Notes: generated by a model from the letters alone, not told the origin. A stretch of 39,492 nucleotides of DNA from Candidatus Falkowiibacteriota bacterium (GCA_018693855.1 JABHMO010000046.1:1-39492); one strand, 5' to 3'. Numbered from the stretch's first letter, positions 14,967 through 23,122 are shown. A program made the numbers and translations.

Positions 14967-15005
14967 CTGTGGATAAGTCTGTGTGTAACTTGTATTTATC
15001 CACAG
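14967..15005. promoter_or_regulatory. Inverted pair of DnaA boxes
   Basis: CTGTGGATAA and TTATCCACAG face each other with 19 bp between. Each holds a perfect TTATCCACA-type DnaA box (14968-14976; 14996-15004). A looser box-like CTGGATAA follows at about 15033. Further perfect boxes lie at 18137-18145, 19038-19046 and, inside a gene, 32886-32894. Confidence 0.65.
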
Positions 15006-15008
15006 TTG

Positions 15009-15090
15009 TTTGTATAGACTAGTGTATACATTCTGGATAAGTAGTAAAAAGTTACTCGAAATCATTTGTATAGACTGGTGTATACAAATG
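15009..15090. promoter_or_regulatory. Two operator-like palindromes
   Basis: 15011-15030: TGTATA-GACTAGTG-TATACA. 15063-15090: CATTTGTATA-GACTGGTG-TATACAAATG, perfect 10-bp arms. A third copy (one arm mismatch) is at 26847-26874 on the other strand. The core GAC(T/A)(A/G)GTG is preserved in all three. It looks like the site of a dimeric repressor; GntR/HutC-type regulators use TTGTATA-like half sites, but the owner is unknown. Confidence 0.6.
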
Positions 15091-15135
15091 AAGAGGTGGG
15101 AAAAGGGAAGTTTGAGGATAGATTGAGCGCAGGGA

Positions 15136-15166
15136 GAATAAAAAATAGCACAAAACTGTGTGCTAT
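15136..15166 (-). terminator. Terminator of the 397-aa anchored protein gene
   Basis: ATAGCACA/TGTGCTAT stem, 6-nt loop, then TTTTTATT on the minus strand. Confidence 0.75.
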
Positions 15167-15188
15167 GAGTTAGAAATAATAAAAATTA

Positions 15189-16382
15189 TCAATCTATACA
15201 AATTGAGATACGATTTTTGTTGATGTTTGAGATTAGAATGTTGTTTGTAGTGTCTTGTGTTGCAATTTTCGTGTAGATTGTTTGATTAGATCTCTTAATG
15301 TTACAGTTTTTCGCAATTTGGTCTAGTTTTATAGTGTTGTTGGCGAAGTTTGATCCTTGAATAGCGTTTGTAACAAGTAAATGTTCGTTTAAGTCGTAAA
15401 TGTACAGCTCAGGATCGTTAATTTTATATCCATTGATAGAATGACTCTCAAATTGCCAATTATCTTTGTTTGCGATTAATTGTTTTGCAATAGAATTGTC
15501 TGGTAATAGTTTATTTTCTTCAGTTGGATAGGTAAAAGCTAGTATTTCTTTGATCTTTTCTCCAAAATTTTCAAGTGAAACGTCTTTTTTGTCTAAATAT
15601 AGTTGAAATGTATCATCTGTTTCAACGTATTCAAATGGAATAGCAAGGCTTTGTGTCAGTATATATGGAAAATTTTCTGATGTATAATCTGATTTCTGGC
15701 TTAATTTAGAAAAAGTGAGTCCAGATATGTATAATTTAGTGTCTTCTGGTAGTTCTTGTACTTGTCTTTTGAATTTTAACTTTGATTGTCCTAGTTTGCC
15801 ATACAGTTTTATTCGTAGATTTTCATTAACAAGATCCATTTTAGCTAAAATTGGTTCATTGTCTTGAATTTCGGGAAAATTTACATTAAGTAGAGATGAA
15901 TTTTGTGCAAGTAAAGTATATTTAGAGAAATTTATTGTAGTATTTGTCTTTTTGAACCAGTCTTGATCAGTTAGTTTTTCATTTGAAACGTTAATTTTAG
16001 GGAAAAACAGAACTTCATCAGTTTGTGAAAACGGAATATTCTGTGAATTTAGCAAAGAAACATTGTTTTCTGTCTGCTTTATCATTCCAAAAGCTTGTTT
16101 TTTAACTGAAAACAGTGCAAATTCATCATTTACATTGCTCAGTGATTCGTTCCATTTAGTTTTATTTAAGCTGCTTTTTTGTTCTAAGTACTTCAAAAAG
16201 AGATTTTTCTTACTTTCTGGTAGTTTGTTAAAGCTTTTTGATGTTGTATGTAGATAAGCAGTCGCTTCACCTGGAGCAAATGTAATTAGAGTGTCTTTGT
16301 GATGAAATATTAAAAACAATAAACCAGAAATTATAAAAATAACAGCAATAGTTGCAATAATTAGTTTGTTTGTGTAGTGCAT
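15189..16382 (-). CDS. Membrane-anchored protein of unknown function
   Basis: 397 aa with a single N-terminal membrane anchor (about residues 7-26, LIIATIAVIFIISGLLFLIF) and a large Asn/Ser/Lys-rich outer part. GEATAYLHTTSKSFNKLP and later ELPEDTKLYISGLTFSKL recall the duplicated fold of DUF3352-type surface proteins, a weak resemblance only. The ATG lies 6 bp after the -10 box, so the mRNA should be leaderless. Monocistronic with its own terminator. Confidence 0.75.
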   Translation of the reverse strand: MHYTNKLIIATIAVIFIISGLLFLIFHHKDTLITFAPGEATAYLHTTSKSFNKLPESKKNLFLKYLEQKSSLNKTKWNESLSNVNDEFALFSVKKQAFGMIKQTENNVSLLNSQNIPFSQTDEVLFFPKINVSNEKLTDQDWFKKTNTTINFSKYTLLAQNSSLLNVNFPEIQDNEPILAKMDLVNENLRIKLYGKLGQSKLKFKRQVQELPEDTKLYISGLTFSKLSQKSDYTSENFPYILTQSLAIPFEYVETDDTFQLYLDKKDVSLENFGEKIKEILAFTYPTEENKLLPDNSIAKQLIANKDNWQFESHSINGYKINDPELYIYDLNEHLLVTNAIQGSNFANNTIKLDQIAKNCNIKRSNQTIYTKIATQDTTNNILISNINKNRISICID

Positions 16383-16388
16383 ACTACC

Positions 16389-16417
16389 ATTTTACCTGAA
16401 ATTCTTGATTTGGTAAA
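16389..16417 (-). promoter_or_regulatory. Promoter giving a leaderless mRNA
   Basis: TTTACC (16412-16417), 17-bp spacer, TAAAAT (16389-16394); the ATG is at 16382, about where transcription should start. It overlaps the terminator stem of the gene upstream. Confidence 0.6.
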
Positions 16418-16447
16418 TAAAAAGAGCAAGTTTTGTTTGCTTGCTCT
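16411..16447 (-). terminator. Terminator of the HD paralogue pair
   Basis: AGAGCAAG/CTTGCTCT stem with a loop of about 9 nt, then TTTTTATTT on the minus strand. The stop codon of the HD gene overlaps the stem. Confidence 0.85.
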
Positions 16448-17177
16448 ATGTTCTTGGAACATTTGGATTTTCATTAGACAGATCAAGGCAGGTTTGCCTT
16501 AAGTCTGGCGTCCATACTAAATTGAAGTCTGGAACTTTTCGACAAAGCTCGTCAAGAGATGGAAGATGGTGGTCGATTGTGCTCACAGCTACTTCCAGAA
16601 TCTCTCTTTTAAAGTACTGTCGAAGGCCAAACAGAATGTACTCCAATCTTTCGATCAGTTTAAAAAAGAAAGCTTCGTCTCGCTTTTCTCTTTCAAGTGA
16701 TTTTATGATGTTGATTGCGTTTCCATTTTCAACACGTAGGAGATCTTTAACTTCTTCTGCGAAGCAGTATTGAAGTAGATACGCTCTGAGTGTGCGATTG
16801 TATTCTATCGGATCAGTTTTATCTTGATTAGAGGCAAAGGCTAGAAATTCGTGTACAACATTATGACTTTGCTTGAATCTAGTTGAAATATCAACTGCTA
16901 GTATTCCTTCGCCGTCATCATGAATCAATGCAGCGTCGGTTAGCAATGACAGATCAAGTTTGTTGTCGTCGTTTCGCTCTGCATTGACTATTCTCGTACA
17001 ACGACGAATAAGTTTTGTTAGAGAAAGAACGTGCTCGGCAACCGTTTGCCTTTCTATCGGTAATTGTGCAAAATCTTCCCATCTGCGAACGGCAATCAGT
17101 CCAGTTACGGTCATTGAGCCGAGAAAAGGTTTTGTTAATTCAGCCAAGACTGTTTTTGTTGTTTTATGTTCTGTCAC
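16446..17177 (-). CDS. HD-domain protein, second of a tandem pair
   Basis: HD-type metal-dependent phosphohydrolase fold: TVAEHVLSLTKL gives the first His and AALIHDDGEG the HD pair, as in the HDDC2/YfbR group that removes phosphate from nucleotides; the substrate is unknown. The C-terminal segment LDELCRKVPDFNLVWTPDL matches LDMLVKKLPALSKTWTPEM of the upstream gene, so the two are paralogues. Start chosen at GTG 17177, preceded by GGGGGTG and overlapping the upstream stop by 14 bases, which is typical of coupled translation. An ATG at 17237 would overlap by 74 bases. 243 aa from GTG. Confidence 0.75.
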   Translation of the reverse strand: MTEHKTTKTVLAELTKPFLGSMTVTGLIAVRRWEDFAQLPIERQTVAEHVLSLTKLIRRCTRIVNAERNDDNKLDLSLLTDAALIHDDGEGILAVDISTRFKQSHNVVHEFLAFASNQDKTDPIEYNRTLRAYLLQYCFAEEVKDLLRVENGNAINIIKSLEREKRDEAFFFKLIERLEYILFGLRQYFKREILEVAVSTIDHHLPSLDELCRKVPDFNLVWTPDLRQTCLDLSNENPNVPRT

Positions 17178-18051
17178 TTGGCACCCCCGGAGCGTCGATT
17201 GGAACATCTGGATGGTCGGTTCGGAACTGTTTTGCAAGAGCGCTCATTTCCGGTGTCCAGGTCTTCGATAGAGCGGGTAGCTTTTTGACAAGCATATCAA
17301 GAGGCTCTACATTGCTGACGCATACGCTTTTGAAGGCGTTCATGTGGCCTGTTATTCTATACATACTCACAGTATAGCGCCAGTAATCTATGTTTTCAGT
17401 AAACATGAATACGATTGCTTCTTTGTAGTGAAATCGAATTAAGTTTTGGATGACTGTTTGAGCTTCTTCTGGGAAATGGTGTAAGTCTGGATTCTGTTCT
17501 AATGTTTTTGAACATAGACAGAATTGAAGTAGGAAGGCTTTAACAAGTTGTTTCTTTGTGTCTAGTTCAAATCCTAAATTGTCTATGAATTCCACAAACA
17601 GATTGTATTCTGCAACATCATCTTCCCAGCTTTTGTCATAGTACAGTTTTTCAAATTTTCTGAGTGGTTCGCCTACGTCGTGAAGCAAGAGAGCTTTGAT
17701 CATCAAGGATAAATCAATGTTTTCTGCTTCGCCTTTTTGTGTGAGACTGTCATGTATTTCAAGATACGTCCAGAGTTGCGACAGCGTATGCATCAAGCCG
17801 TCCTGATACATTATTTCGGGATCGTTTTCTCTATAATTTTTCCATCGTTGAATGATTGGTAACAATGTTTGCAATTGTAGCCAAAGCAAATACGATGGGC
17901 CATGACCGTTGATAGGAAAACGAGCCTCCATTTCATCTGGCGTGGTGTCAAATGTAAAAAGATGATCTAAGTTTGGTGTTCCGTTTTGTTTTCCGTTGGA
18001 TTTGCTCATAATTTTGTGTCTTAAAGAAGTTATCCAAGCTAATGCTTTCAC
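17164..18051 (-). CDS. HD-domain protein, first of a tandem pair
   Basis: Paralogue of the gene that follows it. HD motif ALLLHDVGEPLRKFE, with an upstream His in DGLMHTLSQL. Start chosen at GTG 18051, because an AAGGAGG ribosome site sits 5 bases before it; the in-frame ATG at 18102 has none. 295 aa from GTG, soluble. The proline-rich C-terminus (DVPIDAPGVPSDRT) is encoded in the overlap with the next gene. The pair uses strong Shine-Dalgarno sites and looks like an acquired two-gene unit; a nucleotide-cleaving role is only inferred from the fold. Confidence 0.78.
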   Translation of the reverse strand: MKALAWITSLRHKIMSKSNGKQNGTPNLDHLFTFDTTPDEMEARFPINGHGPSYLLWLQLQTLLPIIQRWKNYRENDPEIMYQDGLMHTLSQLWTYLEIHDSLTQKGEAENIDLSLMIKALLLHDVGEPLRKFEKLYYDKSWEDDVAEYNLFVEFIDNLGFELDTKKQLVKAFLLQFCLCSKTLEQNPDLHHFPEEAQTVIQNLIRFHYKEAIVFMFTENIDYWRYTVSMYRITGHMNAFKSVCVSNVEPLDMLVKKLPALSKTWTPEMSALAKQFRTDHPDVPIDAPGVPSDRT

Positions 18052-18111
18052 GACGTCCTCCTTTGTATTGTTCGGAGTTGTCAATGTACCTCTATTGTAC
18101 ATCTTTTCATT

Positions 18112-18160
18112 AATTTTCCATCATAACAAACTGACTTGTGGATAATTTATGGATAAGTGG
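18112..18160. repeat. Direct repeat flanking the helical-repeat gene, left copy
   Basis: TCATAACAAACT...TGTGGATAA (contains a DnaA box). A near-identical copy at 19014-19060 lies beyond the terminator of the gene, so the whole unit sits between direct repeats. Confidence 0.6.
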
Positions 18161-18166
18161 AGACTA

Positions 18167-18195
18167 TTGACAAAAGATTCGTTTTGTAATAAAGT
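18167..18195 (+). promoter_or_regulatory. Promoter of the helical-repeat gene
   Basis: TTGACA (18167-18172), 17-bp spacer, TAAAGT (18190-18195). Confidence 0.75.
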
Positions 18196-18248
18196 GAATT
18201 TATCTTAGGTTCTTTGATAATTCCTCTCTAATTTTTAGGAGAAAAATT

Positions 18249-18917
18249 ATGCCATTGCACGTGACAAACGGGATGAAAAAGTTGTTTGAATTTGCGCACG
18301 AAGACATTGAATTTGCAAGAAGAGCGTTAAAGGTGGTTGAGCCAAGCGACTACTTGAATTTTGACGAGCTCGTTATCCAATTAATCAAAGTTGAAAATCA
18401 AGTAGTTGTTGATTTTGCCTTTGAAATTGCTGCGCGTATTCCAAGAACACAAGTTAGTTTCTCAAAAGCTGGTTCATATATAACCGATGCGTGTGGGGCT
18501 GTAAGAGATTTAGCAAGATTTATTTTATTGACAAATTATTCTTGTGAAACAATCAATAAATTGAAGATGTTTAGCAAGTTTATGGAATCTGGTAGAAAAG
18601 AAATACGTGATTTAACTCGAAAATCCATACTTAAAAACACTAACTTACACGAGATCCTTCACATTAACCCGGTTCCAATTCTTGTTGAGTTGATCCGAAA
18701 GAACGATAAAGATGTTCGCCGACTAGTTTATGATTTGGCTGATGTTGTTTTGCTGTTTGACCAGATTCGTGAGTATAAAAGAGCGCTTTTGGATTATGCG
18801 GAATCAAGTAATTTGTATGTTAGGGAATTTGTCGAACATTATTTAAGGAAGGTTATGCAGCAAGAGGAACTTGATGAATTTGTGTTAAGATATTATTCAA
18901 GGGGGAGGATGCTTTAG
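18249..18917 (+). CDS. HEAT-like helical-repeat protein
   Basis: 222 aa, entirely helical by pattern, with about five paired-helix units (for example DELVIQLIKVENQVVVDFAFEIA written in two helices, then RDLARFILL and REFVEHYLRKV). This resembles HEAT/armadillo scaffolds that bind protein or nucleic acid. No catalytic motif, signal peptide or membrane segment. AGGAG lies about 8 bases before the ATG. Own promoter and terminator, and direct repeats on both sides, so it behaves like a self-contained inserted unit. Confidence 0.72.
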   Translation: MPLHVTNGMKKLFEFAHEDIEFARRALKVVEPSDYLNFDELVIQLIKVENQVVVDFAFEIAARIPRTQVSFSKAGSYITDACGAVRDLARFILLTNYSCETINKLKMFSKFMESGRKEIRDLTRKSILKNTNLHEILHINPVPILVELIRKNDKDVRRLVYDLADVVLLFDQIREYKRALLDYAESSNLYVREFVEHYLRKVMQQEELDEFVLRYYSRGRML

Positions 18918-18934
18918 GGCATTTCTTTAACAAA

Positions 18935-18966
18935 AGCACCTTACCATTGTATAAGGGCTTTTTTTT
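18935..18966 (+). terminator. Terminator of the helical-repeat gene
   Basis: AGCaCCTTA/TAAGGgCT stem followed by T8. Confidence 0.75.
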
Positions 18967-19013
18967 GACGTCGTTTATCTTGGCTGGCGTTATCAAGGTC
19001 TTTCTGCCGTACT

Positions 19014-19060
19014 TTTTTTCATCATAACAAACTATTTTGTGGATAAGTTGGGAAAATCTT
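19014..19060. repeat. Direct repeat flanking the helical-repeat gene, right copy
   Basis: TCATAACAAACTATTTTGTGGATAA, about 90% identical over the aligned core to 18117-18145. Contains a perfect DnaA box at 19038-19046. Confidence 0.6.
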
Positions 19061-19083
19061 TAGGTAAGTTGTTCAAAACAAAA

Positions 19084-19114
19084 ACTCCCCCACTAAACCG
19101 TGAGGGAATTTTTT
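19084..19114 (-). terminator. Bidirectional terminator between pnp and the helical-repeat gene
   Basis: CCCCCAC/GTGAGGG stem, 6-nt loop. T-runs follow on both strands (19109-19114 on plus; 19076-19084 on minus), so it can end pnp as well as plus-strand read-through. Confidence 0.8.
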
Positions 19115-19159
19115 ATTTTAGCAACTAATTATGCAATTCACTTTTTAAGTTGTAATTCT

Positions 19160-19250
19160 GAGTTTCGCGTTTTGCGTTCTGCTCTCTGCGACTCGCTTCG
19201 ATTAACTGGATTAACCGGTTAACTGATTAACTGGTTAACTGCGACTAAAC
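19160..19250. repeat. GGTTAAC and CGATT word repeat, copy 2
   Basis: TTGCGTTCTGC/TCTGCGACTCGC words followed by GATTAACTGGATTAACCGGTTAAC, reaching into the last codons of pnp. Same family as 9238-9320. Confidence 0.55.
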
Positions 19251-21389
19251 CTTTTTAATTGACAAACTAATCTTCCCACTACCTGCATCAACTTTTAGAA
19301 CTTTAACTTTTACTGCCTGACCTTCTTCTAAGTATTTATTCACATCCTCAACTCTTTCTTTATCCGTAATCTCAGAAATGTGAACCATTCCGTCAGTGCC
19401 AGGGAAAATTTCTACAAAAGCTCCGAAGTCCATGATCTTTACAACTGTTCCTTCATAAACTTCTCCAACCTTTGCTTCTTTTGTTAGGTTTTGAATCCAT
19501 TCAATAGCGTCTTCGCTGCCTCGTTCGTTTGTTGAAGTAATCATAACTGTTCCATCGTCTTCGATATCGATTTGAACCCCAGTTGTATCAATGATTTCAT
19601 TAATAGTTTTTCCACCAGCTCCAATAACAGATCTGATTTTATCGGGATTGATTTTTAAAGCAGTGATTCTAGGTGCGTATTGAGACAGATTATCCTTTGG
19701 TTTTGGAATCTCTTTTTCAATCACGTCAATAATTTCATTGATAGCTTTCATTGCTCGAGGTAATGCTTCTTTAATTAGCGGTAATGTTAAACCATCTGTT
19801 TTTGTATCCATTTGAATAGCTGTTACTCCGTCTCTAGTTCCTGTTACCTTGAAGTCCATTCCGCCATCACCATCTTCAAAGTCTTGGATATCAGTTAGAA
19901 CCTTGAAATCACCTTTTTCGTTTGAAGCAATTCCGATTGCGATTCCAGCAACAGGTTTTTTAATTGGTACACCAGCTGCCATCAAGGCAACAGTTGACCC
20001 ACAGGTTGAACCCATTGAACTTGATCCATTTGATCCTAGTACTTCTGAAACCACTCTGATTGTATATGGGAAATCTTCTTTGCTTGGTAATACTGGAACA
20101 AGTGCTTTTTCTGCTAATGCTCCGTGACCAATGTCTCGTCTGCCAGCTCCTCGAAGTGGTTTTGCTTCTCCGACAGAAAATGGAGGAAAATTGTAATGGT
20201 GCATGTAGCTTTTCTTGAAATTTGTTTCCATTCCGTCTACTGTTTGTTCGTCACCAGGAGATCCAAGTGTTACGATTGATAATACTTGAGTTTCGCCTCG
20301 ACTAAACAGTCCAGATCCGTGAGTTCTTGGAAGTAAATCGATTTTTGCTGATAAAGGTCTGATCTGATCTAATTTTCGACCATCGATTCTTTGGTCTCTA
20401 TCTAAGATTGCTTTTGTAATTTGTTCGTCAATGAAAGGATAAAAGAATTTCATTACTTTTTTCTTTCTATCTTTTCCAACTTGTTTTTCTGTTAAGAATT
20501 CATCAAGTGCAACCTTTACATCTTTTAATGCTTCTTTTCTTTCACCTTTACTTCCGTGAGGAATGTTGAATAAATATTTATCAAGCATTGATAATGTTTT
20601 TTCTTTACACTCTTTTTCTAAATCTTGCAGTTGTTGTTCGCTCATCTTTTGATTTTCATCAAGTTCTTCTTCAACTTGCACTTCGTCATTGATAACTTGT
20701 TTTTCTGTTCCTACTTTTTTTCGAATATCATCGATGAACTTAACAATCTTTTTACCTTCCTTAATAGCTAATTCAAATGCTTCGTACATTGTTGCTTGAT
20801 CAACGTCATTCGCTGATGATTCAACCATCAAAACTTTATCTTCAGAAACTGATAAAGTAAGGTCAAGGCTTGATTTTTCTCGAACTTCGTAAGTTGGATT
20901 TACAATCCATTCATTCTCAACCTTTCCAACTCGAATTCCGGCCAAGGGACCTTTCCATGGAATGTCTGAGATGTGCAGTACTGTTGAAGCTGCGATGATT
21001 GCAGGAATGTCAGCATCGTTTTCTTCGTCAAATGACAAAACACTAACGATAACTTGAACGTCTCGTCTGATTGATTGATCAAAAAGTGGTCGAAGACCTC
21101 GATCGATCATTCTACCTGTTAGGATTGCTTCGTCTCCAGGTCGAGTTTCTCTTTTAATAAATCTTGACCCTTTAATTTTCCCAGCTGCGTACATCTTTTC
21201 TTCGTACTCGACCATTAAAGGAAAGAAATCTAATCCTTCTCTGGCTTCTTTGTTCATAACAGCTGTTGCAAGTACAACTGTGTCGCCGTAACGAACAGTA
21301 CAACTAGCGTTTGCTTGAAGTGCAAGTTCACCAGTTTCAACAATAAGTTTTTTACCGGCAAACTCCATTTCAAAAGTCTGTTTTTTCAT
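19245..21389 (-). CDS. pnp: Polyribonucleotide nucleotidyltransferase (PNPase)
   Basis: Trimeric phosphorolytic 3'-5' exoribonuclease of the RNA-decay machinery. Two RNase-PH domains (first ANASCTVRYGDTVVLATAV; second from about residue 335, DQRIDGRKLDQIRPLSA) flank a helical domain; the C-terminus has a KH domain (IRSVIGAGGKTINEIIDTTG) and an S1 domain (YEGTVVKIMDFGAFVEI). Active-site segment GDGGMDFKVTGT is intact. Start at ATG 21389 (MKKQTFEMEF); an ATG 22 codons upstream is less likely. 714 aa, normal length. Downstream of rpsO as in many bacteria, but with a terminator between them. No Shine-Dalgarno. Confidence 0.97.
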   Translation of the reverse strand: MKKQTFEMEFAGKKLIVETGELALQANASCTVRYGDTVVLATAVMNKEAREGLDFFPLMVEYEEKMYAAGKIKGSRFIKRETRPGDEAILTGRMIDRGLRPLFDQSIRRDVQVIVSVLSFDEENDADIPAIIAASTVLHISDIPWKGPLAGIRVGKVENEWIVNPTYEVREKSSLDLTLSVSEDKVLMVESSANDVDQATMYEAFELAIKEGKKIVKFIDDIRKKVGTEKQVINDEVQVEEELDENQKMSEQQLQDLEKECKEKTLSMLDKYLFNIPHGSKGERKEALKDVKVALDEFLTEKQVGKDRKKKVMKFFYPFIDEQITKAILDRDQRIDGRKLDQIRPLSAKIDLLPRTHGSGLFSRGETQVLSIVTLGSPGDEQTVDGMETNFKKSYMHHYNFPPFSVGEAKPLRGAGRRDIGHGALAEKALVPVLPSKEDFPYTIRVVSEVLGSNGSSSMGSTCGSTVALMAAGVPIKKPVAGIAIGIASNEKGDFKVLTDIQDFEDGDGGMDFKVTGTRDGVTAIQMDTKTDGLTLPLIKEALPRAMKAINEIIDVIEKEIPKPKDNLSQYAPRITALKINPDKIRSVIGAGGKTINEIIDTTGVQIDIEDDGTVMITSTNERGSEDAIEWIQNLTKEAKVGEVYEGTVVKIMDFGAFVEIFPGTDGMVHISEITDKERVEDVNKYLEEGQAVKVKVLKVDAGSGKISLSIKKV

Positions 21390-21462
21390 AATGTTTTGAG
21401 TTGCAGACCCATTTAGAGATTTTATAACATCTAGAAGAGGGCTAAAGATAAGCACAAGAAAG

Positions 21463-21590
21463 TTTTAGTTAGGTTAACTTGGTTAACGTTTCGATTAACT
21501 GGTTAACCGGTTAACTGCGACTAACTTGGTTAACTGCGATTTACTGCGACTAACTGCGATTTACTCCGATTCACTGCGACTAACTTTCTC
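21463..21590. repeat. GGTTAAC / GCGATTTACT word repeat, copy 3
   Basis: Gap between rpsO and pnp. Left part: TTGGTTAAC and ACTGGTTAACCGGTTAAC words. Right part: TGCGATTTACTGCGACTAAC words and CCGATTCACT variants. No reading frame. Confidence 0.7.
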
Positions 21591-21679
21591 TCATAATTAT
21601 CTATAGCCTCCTTTTTCCGTAATTATTTAATCAAATAATAGGATCTGCAATCTAATAAATTTTAAATATGCATTTATAT

Positions 21680-21714
21680 AAAAAACCGAAGCCTCCAAAA
21701 TCTGGAGGCTAAGG
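21680..21714 (-). terminator. Terminator of rpsO
   Basis: AGCCTCCA/TGGAGGCT stem followed on the minus strand by TCGGTTTTTT. Confidence 0.85.
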
Positions 21715-21721
21715 GATTTAT

Positions 21722-22120
21722 TTATTTGTTGTCGTTAGTTTCTTCTTCTTTTTCATCTTTTGCGTCAATGCTATCTGCTGAAACACTATCAGATTCTTCA
21801 GCTGCTTCTTCTTCTAAAATTCTTTTAATCTCAGCTTCTTTCTGACTTCGTTTTGAAGGTTTTAGTTTTAGTGTCTCGATAAGTTTTTTATATCCAGCCT
21901 CGTTCTCAGATTCTAAGTATCGAAGTAATCTTCGTCTTTCACCAAGCTTTTTCAAAAGACCTCGTCTTGAAGAGTGATCGTGCTTGTGTTGTTGTAGATG
22001 CTTTGTCAGCTCTTTGATTTCCTCTGACAAAATCGCGATCTGTACCTCAGCACTACCAGTGTCTTTTTCATGAGTTTTAAATTTAGCAATAATTCTTGCT
22101 TTCTTTTTTGCGTCTAACAT
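21722..22120 (-). CDS. rpsO: 30S ribosomal protein S15, with an acidic tail
   Basis: Primary 16S rRNA-binding protein of the 30S platform. Starts MLDAKKKARIIAKFKTHEKD; the core HDHSSRRGLLKKLGERRRLL is canonical. The normal 89-residue protein ends near SKRSQKE; here it continues for about 40 residues of Glu/Asp/Ser (to NDNK), an unusual extension. Start at ATG 22120; an ATG at 22138 six codons upstream is less likely. 132 aa. Promoter and about 80-nt leader present, so S15 could autoregulate through its leader as in other bacteria. Confidence 0.95.
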   Translation of the reverse strand: MLDAKKKARIIAKFKTHEKDTGSAEVQIAILSEEIKELTKHLQQHKHDHSSRRGLLKKLGERRRLLRYLESENEAGYKKLIETLKLKPSKRSQKEAEIKRILEEEAAEESDSVSADSIDAKDEKEEETNDNK

Positions 22121-22208
22121 AATTCTTTCAAAATCCACAGCTTAGTCGAATATTCTATGAACTATTCAATAACTAGAGCCACAGACCTGACTGTTTATTA
22201 ATGTGTTT

Positions 22209-22237
22209 ATACTATCAAATATATAAGGAATTGTCAA
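22209..22237 (-). promoter_or_regulatory. Promoter of rpsO
   Basis: TTGACA (22232-22237), 17-bp spacer, TAGTAT (22209-22214). Confidence 0.8.
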
Positions 22238-22255
22238 CAGTTTGCGAGTCAGATT

Positions 22256-23044
22256 CTAAGACCGTTTTTTTACTGTATTTTCTCCTTGTTTCCAGGCAAG
22301 TTCAAATAATCCTTTAAGAATATTAGACAATGCCTCACTTTCAATCATAACACCCATAAGATTAGGCTTTTTTAGCAACGCCATTACAACTTTGTTTTCG
22401 TAGACATTGATTTCCCCTCCGAATTCTTTAATTCCTTGCAGCTTTTCCGGTTTAATCCATCGATATGTTGTGTATTTAAGTGATCCGTGATAGTTTTTCA
22501 TCCAGTTTCTGGCTTTTGGGGTATCAAGGATTAAAACGCGTTCTTTAACTTTTTGCGCACTTCTTTTCTTGTTATATTCTTTTCCCCATTTTTGTAATTC
22601 TTCTGTGTCCCAACCTTCAATGTCTAAAATGGATAACACCTCTTCTTGTGATTCTAGTGTTTTTGAAAAAATTGATTTTAATCCTTCTATTCCTTCTTGA
22701 TATTTTATCGTTGGTTTGTCCGCAAATTTGTACAGTGAAACTAAATCTGGCAACTTGTCTTCTGCGTCTTTTAATTTTCGTTCCCAGGCGTTCTTTTTGT
22801 TTTGAATAAATTGTATGAGTCGTTGCGGATGTTCAGCTGTGAAACGAATTTTTGTTCCTTGACCTGAAACTCGGTTAACAAGACCTTGAATACTTAGTTT
22901 TTCTAAAAGTTGGTAGCCGAAAGTTCGAGCGATCCCTGCTCTTTTTGTTATTTGACTAACCGTTGAAGGACCAAGTTCGAGTAGTGCTTGGTAAACTTTT
23001 GCTTCATTTTTATCAAGTCCAAGATTGTCAGTTAGATTTTTCAT
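22256..23044 (-). CDS. TrmB-like transcriptional regulator 1
   Basis: 262 aa. N-terminal winged helix-turn-helix (residues 1-65: LDKNEAKVYQALLELGPSTV, then AGIARTFGYQLLEKLSIQGL as recognition helix), a coiled coil (75-100) and a C-terminal effector-like domain containing YQEGIEGLKSIF and ending LKGLFELAWKQGENT. This is the TrmB-like family, known from sugar-responsive regulators in archaea and also common in candidate-phylum bacteria. A paralogue lies at 27538-28335 and shares the domain order and end motif. It is divergent from an orphan gene, across an inverted repeat. Confidence 0.85.
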   Translation of the reverse strand: MKNLTDNLGLDKNEAKVYQALLELGPSTVSQITKRAGIARTFGYQLLEKLSIQGLVNRVSGQGTKIRFTAEHPQRLIQFIQNKKNAWERKLKDAEDKLPDLVSLYKFADKPTIKYQEGIEGLKSIFSKTLESQEEVLSILDIEGWDTEELQKWGKEYNKKRSAQKVKERVLILDTPKARNWMKNYHGSLKYTTYRWIKPEKLQGIKEFGGEINVYENKVVMALLKKPNLMGVMIESEALSNILKGLFELAWKQGENTVKKRS

Positions 23045-23067
23045 ATTAGACGATTTAAGTTGTTCTT

Positions 23068-23096
23068 ATTATAGAAAAGAACTCGAATTGTGTCAA
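23068..23096 (-). promoter_or_regulatory. Promoter of TrmB-like regulator 1
   Basis: TTGACA (23091-23096), 17-bp spacer, TATAAT (23068-23073): perfect. Confidence 0.9.
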
Positions 23097-23122
23097 TGAT
23101 TACTTACATTATTAAATTGTGT

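Noticed and set aside
14940-15190. Replication origin oriC
   Set aside because: Only two clear DnaA boxes, no AT-rich unwinding region and no dnaA/dnaN neighbours; kept as a regulatory finding only.
22256-23044. Regulator 1 as the operator-owner of the TGTATA-N8-TATACA palindromes
   Set aside because: None of the three palindromes lies near either TrmB-like gene, so there is no basis for the link.
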